This document shows positions 1 to 7,854 of a DNA stretch of 49,373 nt, piece after piece. The stretch lies in the NCBI GenBank assembly GCA_018780805.1, contig JADMJD010000078.1, forward strand, positions 1 to 49,373, in the 5' to 3' direction. The stretch is from Rubrivivax sp. (GTDB lineage Bacteria > Pseudomonadota > Gammaproteobacteria > Burkholderiales > Burkholderiaceae_C). Within the stretch, counting starts at the first letter, position 1, and each line of letters begins with the position of its first letter. A model generated the notes under the pieces. That model had not been told where the DNA came from, made no database searches, and worked only from the letters and a program-made list of their open reading frames with translations. The position numbers and the translations under genes are program-made.

Positions 1-7
1 CCAGCCC

Positions 8-70
8 GCCCCCCGCGGGGGTCAAGGAAACTTGGGACGGCCCGGCGTTTCCTTGGGAGCGGCGGGGGGC
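8..70. repeat. Intergenic hairpin repeat (REP-like), copy 1
   Basis: The element is nested inverted repeats. Inner arms AAGGAAAC (24-31) and GTTTCCTT (47-54) pair exactly and enclose the 15-base core TTGGGACGGCCCGGC (32-46). Outer arms GCCCCCCGC (8-16) and GCGGGGGGC (62-70) also pair. The same 15-base core, with different but again perfectly pairing 8-base arms, occurs at 23744-23774, so this is a dispersed family and not a one-off terminator. It precedes the Crp/Fnr gene. The element may start before the window edge. Confidence 0.7.
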
Positions 71-132
71 CATGGCATGCGGCATCAGCGCGTGTCACTG
101 GCGGTTACGATGCCGCCGGACACCGCCTCCGC

Positions 133-783
133 ATGGACACCGACGCCCTCATCGAACAACTGCCCGGCGCCACCGAGGCCCTGCGCGCGCTGGCCCGGCG
201 CGGCACCGTGCGCCCCTACACCAAGGGGCGGTTGCTGATCGAAGAGGGTGAGGTCGGCGACACCTTGTTCATCATCCTGGCCGGTCGACTGCGCGCCTTT
301 GCCGGCGGTGACAACGGGCGTGAAATCACCTTCGGCAGCTACGGCCCCGGGGAGTATGTCGGCGAGATGAGCCTGGACGGCGGCCCCCGCTCGGCCAGTG
401 TCGAGGCCCTGGCGCGCAGCGTGTGTGCCGTCGTCACGCGCCGCACGCTGGAGGCCTTCATCGCCGAGCGGCCCGACTTCGCCTTCGAGTTGATCGGCAA
501 GCTGATCCGCCGCGCGCGGGCGGCCACGCTGTCGGCGCGGCAGATGGCGTTGAACGATGTGTACGGGCGGCTGCGGTTGCTGTTGGAGTCCACCGCGCAA
601 GTGCAGCCCGACGGCAGCCGCAAGTCCTCCGAAGTGCCATCGCATCTGCAGACCGCGCACCGCATCGGCTGTTCGCGCGAAATGGTGAGCCGCTTGTTGA
701 AGGACCTGGAGCGTGGCGGCTACCTGGAGCGTCTGACCGATGGCAGCGTGAGGTTGCTGCAGGCCTTGCCCCACCGTTGGTAG
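133..783 (+). CDS. Crp/Fnr-family transcriptional regulator
   Basis: A 216-residue protein with the Crp layout. An N-terminal cyclic-nucleotide-binding beta-roll (about residues 10-120) is followed by a dimerisation helix and a C-terminal winged helix (about 150-205), whose recognition helix lies in GCSREMVSRLLKDLERGGYL. The phosphate-binding cassette reads GEMSLDGGPRSAS. It keeps the Glu and the Arg-Ser pair that contact cyclic nucleotide in Crp, so ligand binding is plausible. There is no N-terminal Cys cluster as in oxygen-sensing Fnr. A possible -10 box TACGAT lies at 106-111 between the arms GGCATC (81-86) and GATGCC (109-114), which could be an autoregulatory site. A class III nucleotidyl cyclase gene lies about 4 kb away on the other strand; a functional link is only inference. 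Confidence 0.88.
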   Translation: MDTDALIEQLPGATEALRALARRGTVRPYTKGRLLIEEGEVGDTLFIILAGRLRAFAGGDNGREITFGSYGPGEYVGEMSLDGGPRSASVEALARSVCAVVTRRTLEAFIAERPDFAFELIGKLIRRARAATLSARQMALNDVYGRLRLLLESTAQVQPDGSRKSSEVPSHLQTAHRIGCSREMVSRLLKDLERGGYLERLTDGSVRLLQALPHRW

Positions 784-831
784 TGCACCTGCCGGTACTG
801 CCCCCGAATCCCAATTGTCCGGAGTCCGATC

Positions 832-1773
832 ATGAGAATTTTTCTCGGCGCGACAAGCGTTCTGCTGCTGTTGATGGGCGGTTGCAGCACGGTGTCGGTC
901 CAGCAACAGGCCATCGGTGCAGACGGCGTACCAGGTGCACTGGCAGAGGTGCCAGGCCTGCCGTTTTATGCGGTCAGGTATGTCGAGGTGCACACGCTGG
1001 TGTGCCAACAGCCCTGGTTGGAGGCAACCTTGACGGTCGAGCAGCAGCAGCCGGCAGTCGACGGCAAGCCGCCCTCATGGCAGGTCGTGCAGACCTATTC
1101 GCGACGGGTCGGTGTCGAGAACCGCCCTGCGCTCGACCGAATCGCCCAGACGATCATCTCTGACCAGGCCAACGTGCAGGCCAAGGTGGACCAGCTGTTG
1201 ACCATTCCGGCCGTGGAGTCCGACGCGCTGCAGCAACTGCCCATGGCACTGGTTGGCCGCGTGGCTGAACAGCGTCGCGTTGTTGACGCGACGACCCGCT
1301 ACTACCTGAACGCTCCGCTGCCTTGGTTTGGCTCGTCCAGCCTGGCGCCAGAGTTCGTCGACGGCCTGCTGAGCAAACTCACCGCCTCGGCTGAAACCGG
1401 TTTGGCCGAAGGCTTCAAGGCGCTCAACCCGCTGCGAGAGTTCCTGACCGGCAAGTCGCTGGCGACGGACCCGGAGGCAGACAAGCTTGTGACCAACGCA
1501 GTGGTGAAAGCGGGCAAGACCCCGGGTGCCAACGACCGGCGGGTGTCGCTGGTGGTGCGTGAAGCGGGTTATGTCTACCGTGTTTCTGTGGACAAGCCCG
1601 CACAGGACTGGACCTGCAACTGGCGCAACGTCAGCGCCAACCGGTTTGTCAGGACGCCATGGGCCGCTGAGGCAGAAGCGGCACAGAAGCCGCCAGCGCC
1701 CGCGGCGGCCGGCCCGCAGATCGGCTTGACCGGAACCATCACCCTGCCCAAGGCGTCAACAACTGCGCCTTGA
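832..1773 (+). CDS. Predicted lipoprotein of unknown function
   Basis: I do not recognise the family of this 313-residue protein. The N-terminus MRIFLGATSVLLLLMGGCST has a basic residue, a hydrophobic stretch and a lipobox (LMGG then Cys18), so it is predicted to be lipidated and held in the cell envelope. The body is mixed alpha/beta without cysteine clusters or repeats. It ends in a Pro/Ala-rich stretch (about 275-295) followed by a short tail. A GGAG ribosome-binding site lies about 7 bases before the ATG. It is 48 bases after the Crp/Fnr gene on the same strand and may be cotranscribed. It converges on the subtilase gene with only 12 bases between them and no clear terminator. Confidence 0.7.
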   Translation: MRIFLGATSVLLLLMGGCSTVSVQQQAIGADGVPGALAEVPGLPFYAVRYVEVHTLVCQQPWLEATLTVEQQQPAVDGKPPSWQVVQTYSRRVGVENRPALDRIAQTIISDQANVQAKVDQLLTIPAVESDALQQLPMALVGRVAEQRRVVDATTRYYLNAPLPWFGSSSLAPEFVDGLLSKLTASAETGLAEGFKALNPLREFLTGKSLATDPEADKLVTNAVVKAGKTPGANDRRVSLVVREAGYVYRVSVDKPAQDWTCNWRNVSANRFVRTPWAAEAEAAQKPPAPAAAGPQIGLTGTITLPKASTTAP

Positions 1774-1785
1774 GGCCGGTTTCAC

Positions 1786-3636
1786 TCACGCGCTTTTTTC
1801 AGGCGGTACAGCCGCGTTGTAGGCGGAGCGGCTGAAGACGGCCGCCGCTGCACTGGTGCCGCCCGACCGGAAGCTGTCCGTGCTGCGCACGGCGGCGGCA
1901 CGCAAGCCCGGCAGTTCGTCGTTTTCTTCGGCGGCGGCCAGTTGCTTCACGACATTGCGGTCATCGACAGTGGGGTCCATTGCAGAGTACGCCAGGCGCT
2001 CGTCGCGCAACATCGACCGCGCGCCGACCACCGTGGTTCGGCAGCCCGCGGCCAGGCTGGCGTGGGTGGTTTCCGACGTGATCGCGGACGCGCCCGGGCC
2101 GTTGATGTCAAAGGCCAACTGCTGCCCTGCGCTCCTGCCCGGCAGGTCATCGCGCTCGACCCAAGCGTCCACCCGGACTGCCTGCCGGCCCTTGTTGTGC
2201 AGGGTCAGCTGCCACAGACCCGCCGGCGCACCGTCCGCGGCGTGGCCTCGGCCCCTGCCGGCCAGCGCCAGCAAGGCCTGCGCCCCCCGGCCTCCCGCCA
2301 CGTCCTTGCGGTGGATGACAGCGGCCAGCGGTGCGGCCGTTGGGCCCAACAGCGCCAGGGCACTGTTGGACGCCACCGGCGCACAGGTCTCGCCCTGGGG
2401 CGACGTCACTTGCACATTGACCTCCACGTCGGTGCTGGGTGGGTACCAACACTCCACAAACCCGTCGTTGCTGTCTTCTTCCGACAGCCAGAACTGGATC
2501 GACTGTTTCCCATCGGCCGGAATGTCGAACCGGGCATGTCCGTTGGCCGTCGCCGAGTTGCCCGCAGCCACCACGACCTGCAATCGGGCGTGTTGCTGAC
2601 ACAGCTTGTCCACGGCCGATTCCAGCAGGCTGCTGCCGTCGTGCGGACCGGCCTGCGAGCCGAAGCTGATGTTGACCACCACCTTGTCGCGGGTCTGCAG
2701 CAGGATGAAGTGCAGCGCGTCCAGCACGCGCACGCCGAGGGAGCCCCCGGTGCTGTCGCCGGCCGTGTCGATGGGCAAATGCACGAAGATGATCGGCGCG
2801 CGGCCAGCGGCGTCGGCGACGGTGCCCGGCAAGGGGTTGGGGTGGCCGGCCGCGAGGTCGAGCACGTGCACGCCATGGCAGGTCAACAGAGTCTCTCCGC
2901 CGGCACCGACGTCGTCCTGCAGATAACGATGATTGGCGTACACCCGTGTTTCATCGACCACGGGGCGTCCGTTTCGTGCGTCCAGCGCCCGCTGGCGCAA
3001 CAGTGCGTCGATGGTGGCCTTCTTCAACACCCGACCGGCGGCGAAGTGTTCGGGCGCAGACCAGCCGGCGCCGGGTGTTGCATCCGGTGATTGATCCCAC
3101 AGGTATTCGATGCGGGTCTCGTCAAGCGGCTGCTCGCCATCGTGTGCCCTGAACTGCTCGTGCAGAAAGGGGCAGCCGAAATCGATGACGGCCAGGACCG
3201 GGCCGTCTACGGGGGGCAGGTGCTTCCTCTCCTTGTCCATGGCGAGCAAGCCCAGCGTCTGCTGTCGCTCGACGGCCAGGCCGAGTTCCCAGCGCTTGAT
3301 GGCCGGCACCGCCCACAAGCCGGGCAGCCGGTCCAAGGGCACGCGCGCAGTGATGTAGGCGGAGCTGGCCCCCGTTTGACCGACCATCGCGCGGTAGGCT
3401 GGATCGATCACGGCCCCCGCCTTGACCAGTGCCTGCAACACATCCGGTCCGGTGCTGTGCAGTTCCACCAGCAGCTCGGCCATGCGTTCCACAGGCGGGT
3501 CTGCTGGCCGCCTGGGCGCCAGCTCGAACCCGAGGAAGTCGCGCAACATCGCCCACTCGGTGTACAGATCGGGCGGGTTTCGGGCCTCGGCAGCCGGCCA
3601 GCGCAGCGGTTGCTCTGTCCAGGTTGGTGCAGGCAT
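1786..3636 (-). CDS. S8 (subtilisin-like) serine peptidase, probably cytoplasmic
   Basis: A 616-residue protein with a complete Asp/His/Ser triad in subtilase order: Asp152 in VLAVIDFGCPF, His254 in CHGVHV, and Ser595 in GGTSAAA. The long insert between His and Ser holds a beta-rich region (about 395-530), and the catalytic Ser lies only about 20 residues from the C-terminus. No signal peptide is visible with the start chosen here (MPAPTWTEQ), so it is inferred to act inside the cell or to be exported by another route. This start lies 4 bases after the stop codon of the PAP2 gene, which supports one operon; an upstream in-frame ATG at 3705 would overlap that gene by 65 bases and is less likely. 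Substrate unknown. It may process a product of the same operon. Confidence 0.8.
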   Translation of the reverse strand: MPAPTWTEQPLRWPAAEARNPPDLYTEWAMLRDFLGFELAPRRPADPPVERMAELLVELHSTGPDVLQALVKAGAVIDPAYRAMVGQTGASSAYITARVPLDRLPGLWAVPAIKRWELGLAVERQQTLGLLAMDKERKHLPPVDGPVLAVIDFGCPFLHEQFRAHDGEQPLDETRIEYLWDQSPDATPGAGWSAPEHFAAGRVLKKATIDALLRQRALDARNGRPVVDETRVYANHRYLQDDVGAGGETLLTCHGVHVLDLAAGHPNPLPGTVADAAGRAPIIFVHLPIDTAGDSTGGSLGVRVLDALHFILLQTRDKVVVNISFGSQAGPHDGSSLLESAVDKLCQQHARLQVVVAAGNSATANGHARFDIPADGKQSIQFWLSEEDSNDGFVECWYPPSTDVEVNVQVTSPQGETCAPVASNSALALLGPTAAPLAAVIHRKDVAGGRGAQALLALAGRGRGHAADGAPAGLWQLTLHNKGRQAVRVDAWVERDDLPGRSAGQQLAFDINGPGASAITSETTHASLAAGCRTTVVGARSMLRDERLAYSAMDPTVDDRNVVKQLAAAEENDELPGLRAAAVRSTDSFRSGGTSAAAAVFSRSAYNAAVPPEKSA

Positions 3637-3640
3637 CGCT

Positions 3641-4804
3641 TCAGCCCCGGCCCAGGGCGCGCAACTCTGCCCGGGCGCGTTCAAACATCCAGGCCACCAC
3701 TGCATCGGGCTGGGGGTCCACGGTGTCAGCCTGAGGTGAGGTCAGGAAAGTCATCGGCAGGCGCTGCAACAAGGCTTCGTCGTCGGAGAGCTGTTCCAAG
3801 TTGCCTGAAGTCGCACGGGTGAGGTCCAGCCTGGCATTCAGGAACTTCTGGCCGGCAGCGCCACTGACATTCAGCAGATAACCCGCCAATGTTTCGCCCA
3901 GCAGCCAACCGGCAGCTGTGTCGATCGGGTAGTGCAGGCCTGCGACTTCGCGGTTGCGGCCGACGCGCAGCGCCAGGCGCCGGAGCAACGGGTGGGCGCC
4001 GGTCTCCGACGGCAACAAGGCCACCAGCAGCTCGCACAGCATCCGGGCTGCACTGGCGTGGCCGCTCGGCAAGGCCGCATGGCCGGGCACGTCCAGCATC
4101 GGCAGCACCAAGGCCGACACCTCGGAGGGCCGGGCGACACCGGCGGCGTACTTGAGAGGCATCACAACCGCAGTCACCAGCGACAGGCCGAGCTGCAGGT
4201 ACTCGAACACATGGGGCGCACGTGCCGCATCCAGGTCCACAACGGCCGAGAAGAAGGGCCACAGCTCGTCGGCTTGAACCATGATCTCGGCATACTGGTC
4301 TTCGCGGCGTCTGCCTGCTTGGCGAACCCGAGAGGCCTGGCCTTCGAGCAGCTTGGTGCGCCCGTTCGGCGTCATCGGCAAGACCAGGGTCAGCAACGTG
4401 TTTTTCTTGAGCCCACCTGCCCCGCGCCGCTGCAGGGTCAGCCCGTCGACCAGCATGCCGGCCTGCAGGCGGCTCAGCGCCGTCTGGACGCGGACCCACG
4501 GCTCATACCGTGGCAACGCTTCCTGCGGATTGATCGGCTTGGTTTTGCCGGCTGCCCCAGGCGCCTGCGACGTTGCAGGCACAGGCCGACGGGCGGGCCC
4601 GTCGTGGCTGCGCACCAGCCCCGCACAGCTGCGCCTGACGGCCTCAACCACCAGCGGCGATGCACCGCCGCCGGAGCGCCTGCCGCCGTCGGTGGCCTGG
4701 CCGCCGGTGGGGTGCAGGTAGGCGTTCTTGGGTCCGCCCGTGGGGTGTGTGTAGGCGAGCAAGGTGCTGCCCTGGGCGAACGGCGGGCGTGTGTCGGTGG
4801 TCAT
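3641..4804 (-). CDS. PAP2 / vanadium-haloperoxidase-fold phosphatase
   Basis: A 387-residue protein with the three PAP2 signature blocks correctly ordered and spaced: K218-x6-R225-P226, P246-S-G-H249, and R285-x5-H291-x3-D295. These residues bind phosphate (or vanadate in haloperoxidases) and include the nucleophilic His and its Asp partner. Unlike lipid phosphatases of this superfamily it lacks a clear set of membrane helices and has no signal peptide, so it resembles the soluble haloperoxidase-type branch; phosphatase and haloperoxidase activity cannot be told apart from sequence. Residues 17-38 hold two copies of an 11-residue repeat AYxHPTGG, followed by a Gly/Arg-rich, apparently disordered segment to about residue 95. 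It lies between a nucleotidyl cyclase gene (38-base gap) and a subtilase gene (4-base gap). Confidence 0.78.
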   Translation of the reverse strand: MTTDTRPPFAQGSTLLAYTHPTGGPKNAYLHPTGGQATDGGRRSGGGASPLVVEAVRRSCAGLVRSHDGPARRPVPATSQAPGAAGKTKPINPQEALPRYEPWVRVQTALSRLQAGMLVDGLTLQRRGAGGLKKNTLLTLVLPMTPNGRTKLLEGQASRVRQAGRRREDQYAEIMVQADELWPFFSAVVDLDAARAPHVFEYLQLGLSLVTAVVMPLKYAAGVARPSEVSALVLPMLDVPGHAALPSGHASAARMLCELLVALLPSETGAHPLLRRLALRVGRNREVAGLHYPIDTAAGWLLGETLAGYLLNVSGAAGQKFLNARLDLTRATSGNLEQLSDDEALLQRLPMTFLTSPQADTVDPQPDAVVAWMFERARAELRALGRG

Positions 4805-4842
4805 GGTGTGTACAGGTCCGAGTGGAAGTGGAGGCCGATGTT

Positions 4843-6687
4843 TCAGGGCGGAACGCCGGCGCTCCGCAGCGCCTGTGAATGCACTTCGGCATGCGGCAGG
4901 CCGTGGCCGGGGTAGTGGCGGGTGAAGTCCTGCACGCGGTAACCCGGCACCAGGCGCTCGTGGACGCGCACCGCTGCCTGGGCGGCCGCCACGTCGCCGC
5001 GCATGGCCAGCGCAATGATCAGCAGCCGGTGTGACGGCGCGTGCATGGCGTTGTGCGCAATCGAGTTCCGCGCTGCGGACTCGGCGGCTTCGGGCTGCCC
5101 AGCGACCAGCAGCGCCAAGGCCCGGTAGGCTTCGAACAAGAACCGCGCCGGGTCCAGCGGCGACAAGGACAAGGCGCGGTCAGCGGCTTCCAGCGCCTGC
5201 GGCGCTTGTTCCATGTGGCTGTGCGTGCCCGACAGCAAGGCCCATGCATAGGCCTCGTTCGGGTTGGCGCCCACGGCGGCCAGGTACCGTGTCTGCGCGC
5301 CTGACGGGTCCAGCCCGACGATGGACTCGGCCAGGCCGCCGATGGCCAGGCTGAACGCATCGTCCGGATCGATGTCGAGCGCGCGGCGAGCCGAGTCGCG
5401 CGCCGCGGCGCCGTCGCGCGCACGGTTGTCACTCCAACCTTGAACCAGCCGCATGATGTGCCACTTGGCCAACATGGCCAGCGGGGGAGCACTGCGCGGC
5501 ACACGGTCATTCAGGTGTTGGAGCAGCGACTGGGCGCGGGCGAAGTCAGTGGACGACAGCCGGTGAAGCAGGGTGACGGCCCCTGTGTACAGCGTGAAGC
5601 CGTCCAGGTTTGGGAACGGCAGGGTCCTGGTGCGGCGGGCTTCGTGGTCGGCGACGCTGCGGGCCACCGCCCTGGTGATGCTCGGGACGACCAGGTCATC
5701 GCCAGCAAACAACGCGGTGACCGACAGGTCGAAACGATCAGCCCACAGCACTTCGCCACTGGTGACATCTACCAATTCCGCCTCGACCCGGAAGTGTTCA
5801 GCGGAGCGGGGCCTCATCCGACCGGTGACGGCATAACGCGCCTTCAGCCGGGTCTGCAGATCATTCAGCAGGCCGTCCCTCGATCGGCGAAAGGCGCTGG
5901 TCGACAGCCGGGACAAGAGCCGCAGTTCCCGGCTCCTGGAAAGTTGGGCAATGACGTCATCGGCGACCGCGTCGCCGATGGCCACGTCCTGTGCCCCGCT
6001 GGCACCATCGGACCTGAGCACCGTGAAGGGAATGATGGCGACCACAGGCCGCAGGTCAAACGGCGTGTCCGCTGTGTGCTGGTCGCCGCTCACGCCTGCC
6101 GGGGCAGGCTGCAGCATCGGCGTTTGCCTGGCCGTTTGCGTGGCCGTTCTCCGCAACTTGAAGGCCCGCAGGGGTTCATCGATGTGCTTGACGAAACAAA
6201 GGCCGAGGTCGGTCAGCTCGAAATCTGAGCAATCCGAGAGCAGGTCACGCACTTCGACGGAGACGGTGACCTCGCCCGGTTGCGACAACCCCGCCAGGCG
6301 CGCCGCCACGTTCACGCCGGTGCCGAACACGTCGATTGCATCGAGGTAGACATCACAGACATGGATGCCGCAGCGCAGCTGCATCGGCAGCGCAAAGTCT
6401 TGCGTGATGAGGGCCAGCTCTTCGTGGCAGGCAAAGGCCAGGCTCGTCGCGGCTTCGGTGTCGGTACAAGACAGCAGCAGACCGTCGCCGAGGCTCTTGA
6501 CCAGGTGCGCATCGGCTGTCCGGTCGACCACCGCCTCCACCTGGCGCAGAAATGCCCGCCACAAGGCCACCACTTGCATCTCGGCCAGGCCCATGATCTT
6601 GACGGACTCGACCAGGTCGATGACGACGATGTTGCGCCGGACACTGGTCAACGGCGTGAGGTTCAACGTTTCGTCCGGAACCGCCAA
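4843..6687 (-). CDS. Class III nucleotidyl cyclase with TolB-like and TPR domains
   Basis: A 614-residue protein in three parts. The N-terminal cyclase domain (about 10-180) keeps the first metal Asp in VVIDLVESVK, the KSLGDG block with the second Asp, and DVFGTGVNVAARL with the transition-state Asn and Arg; the Lys/Asp pair favours ATP, so cAMP synthesis is likely. Next is a TolB-N-like domain (about 215-345, VAIIPF...VTGRMR...LWADRF), then tetratricopeptide-like helices to the C-terminus. No membrane segment was seen. A TTG start is proposed: GGGGAGGG lies 4 bases before it, and a -35/-10 pair lies at 6719-6748, which would place transcription start just upstream. The longer reading frame from an ATG at 6834 begins with a Cys/Arg-rich segment unlike a cyclase and would precede that promoter. 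First gene of the cyclase-PAP2-subtilase cluster. Confidence 0.82.
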   Translation of the reverse strand: MAVPDETLNLTPLTSVRRNIVVIDLVESVKIMGLAEMQVVALWRAFLRQVEAVVDRTADAHLVKSLGDGLLLSCTDTEAATSLAFACHEELALITQDFALPMQLRCGIHVCDVYLDAIDVFGTGVNVAARLAGLSQPGEVTVSVEVRDLLSDCSDFELTDLGLCFVKHIDEPLRAFKLRRTATQTARQTPMLQPAPAGVSGDQHTADTPFDLRPVVAIIPFTVLRSDGASGAQDVAIGDAVADDVIAQLSRSRELRLLSRLSTSAFRRSRDGLLNDLQTRLKARYAVTGRMRPRSAEHFRVEAELVDVTSGEVLWADRFDLSVTALFAGDDLVVPSITRAVARSVADHEARRTRTLPFPNLDGFTLYTGAVTLLHRLSSTDFARAQSLLQHLNDRVPRSAPPLAMLAKWHIMRLVQGWSDNRARDGAAARDSARRALDIDPDDAFSLAIGGLAESIVGLDPSGAQTRYLAAVGANPNEAYAWALLSGTHSHMEQAPQALEAADRALSLSPLDPARFLFEAYRALALLVAGQPEAAESAARNSIAHNAMHAPSHRLLIIALAMRGDVAAAQAAVRVHERLVPGYRVQDFTRHYPGHGLPHAEVHSQALRSAGVPP

Positions 6688-6718
6688 GTTGCCCTCCCCG
6701 TACAGCAAAGCCAAGGGG

Positions 6719-6748
6719 ATTCTGAACGATGCCAGTTGCGGGGTGCAA
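6719..6748 (-). promoter_or_regulatory. Predicted sigma-70-type promoter of the cyclase cluster
   Basis: On the minus strand TTGCAC (6743-6748) is followed after 18 bases by CAGAAT (6719-6724). Transcription would start near 6712, giving a leader of about 25 bases that holds GGGGAGGG and the TTG start. The rest of the 192-base gap (6688-6879) holds two copies of AAATGCAT (6750-6757 and 6809-6816) and no gene. Confidence 0.45.
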
Positions 6749-6879
6749 AAAATGCATGGTGGGCGGCGACGAACACACGACCCCCGCAGCTTGTATGGCC
6801 AGGCCCGGAAATGCATCCGGCGGACAGACGACAAACCCGCGGGCGGGGCTTGCGAGGCACCCGCACCCGCAGTCGCAGT

Positions 6880-7803
6880 TCAACCCCTTACCGGCGGCCC
6901 GTATTCCCGTGACGGCTTCGCCGCCCGCGCATACAGGCCGTCCACCTTGGGCAGCATGCCCTGGATGTCCTTGATGCGGGTGTCGCCGGCCGGGTGGGTG
7001 GACATGAACTCTGGCGGTGCGCCCTTGTTGGCCTGCAGCATCTTCTGCCACAGCGTGACGCCGGCGGCCGGGTCGTAGCCGGCGCGGGCGGCCAGCTCCA
7101 TGCCGACGATGTCGGCCTCGGATTCGTCTTCGCGGCTGAAGCGCAGCGTCAGCAGTTGTGCGCCCATGCCCAGCAGCGCGTCCCCGGCACCGCCCAGGCC
7201 CAGCAGCGAGCTCAGCAGGTTGGCGCCGATGCGCGTGGCCGCGGTCTTGCCCATGCGTTCACGCGCGTGTTCGCGCAGCGCGTGCGCCATTTCATGGCCC
7301 ATGATGGACGCGACCTCGGCATCGTTGAGCTGCAGCTGCTGCAGGATGCCGTAATAAAACGCGATCTTGCCGCCCGGCATGCAGAAGGCGTTGAGCTCCT
7401 TGGTGCCGATCAGGTTGACCTCCCAGCGCCATTGCCGTGCGCGCGGGTTCCAGGGTTGCGTGTGGGGCAGCAGGCGCTCGGCGATGGACCGGAGCCGCAC
7501 CACCTGCGGGTGGTTGGCGGGGGCCAGCGAACGCTGCTGCGCCGCTTCCTTCTGCATCTGGGCGTACTGCGCGGCGGCGGCCTGCTCCACCTGTTCAGCC
7601 GGCACCAGCTTGGCCAGGCGCGAGGTCTTGCCGACCTCGCTGCGCACCCCTTCGCTGTCCTGCCCCAGCACCGGCGCGGCGGCGCCGGCCAGCAGCAGCG
7701 ACGTGAACAGCCGCCGCGATGGCCGCGGGTGCCAGGGGCAGCTGCAGCCGCCGTCGTCGTGCACAGGGGCGGCTGGTATTGCGGTCGTGCGGTGGTCGCT
7801 CAT
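6880..7803 (-). CDS. M48-family zinc metalloprotease
   Basis: A 307-residue protein with the zinc motif HEMAH (His170, Glu171, His174) and the downstream acidic ligand in the ESEAD segment, as in M48 peptidases of the Oma1/BepA type. The N-terminus carries a Cys-rich stretch CSCPWHP and then SRRLF before a hydrophobic segment ending near VLGQ, so export is likely, possibly through Tat. No further membrane helices are evident, so a periplasmic protease acting in envelope protein quality control is the best reading. It is last in a minus-strand run 48 bases after ampG. A -10-like TAGAAT overlaps the ampG stop codon and a perfect hairpin lies in the leader, so it may also have its own promoter. 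The precise substrate cannot be given. Confidence 0.85.
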   Translation of the reverse strand: MSDHRTTAIPAAPVHDDGGCSCPWHPRPSRRLFTSLLLAGAAAPVLGQDSEGVRSEVGKTSRLAKLVPAEQVEQAAAAQYAQMQKEAAQQRSLAPANHPQVVRLRSIAERLLPHTQPWNPRARQWRWEVNLIGTKELNAFCMPGGKIAFYYGILQQLQLNDAEVASIMGHEMAHALREHARERMGKTAATRIGANLLSSLLGLGGAGDALLGMGAQLLTLRFSREDESEADIVGMELAARAGYDPAAGVTLWQKMLQANKGAPPEFMSTHPAGDTRIKDIQGMLPKVDGLYARAAKPSREYGPPVRG

Positions 7804-7813
7804 GGCGCGTCAG

Positions 7814-7829
7814 ACCGGCCCAGGCCGGT
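7814..7829 (-). promoter_or_regulatory. Leader hairpin before the M48 protease gene
   Basis: ACCGGCC (7814-7820) and GGCCGGT (7823-7829) pair perfectly around a two-base loop, 10 bases before the ATG. It lies between the TAGAAT box (7849-7854) and the start codon, so it would form in the leader RNA. No T-tract follows, so an intrinsic terminator is unlikely. It could be an RNA stability or translation element. Confidence 0.4.
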
Positions 7830-7848
7830 GCGGGTTCCGTCGCGGACC

Positions 7849-7854
7849 ATTCTA
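7849..7854 (-). promoter_or_regulatory. Candidate -10 box (TAGAAT) for the M48 gene
   Basis: TAGAAT on the minus strand overlaps the TAG stop codon of ampG. It would start transcription near 7842, about 40 bases before the M48 ATG. No good -35 box was found. Confidence 0.3.
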
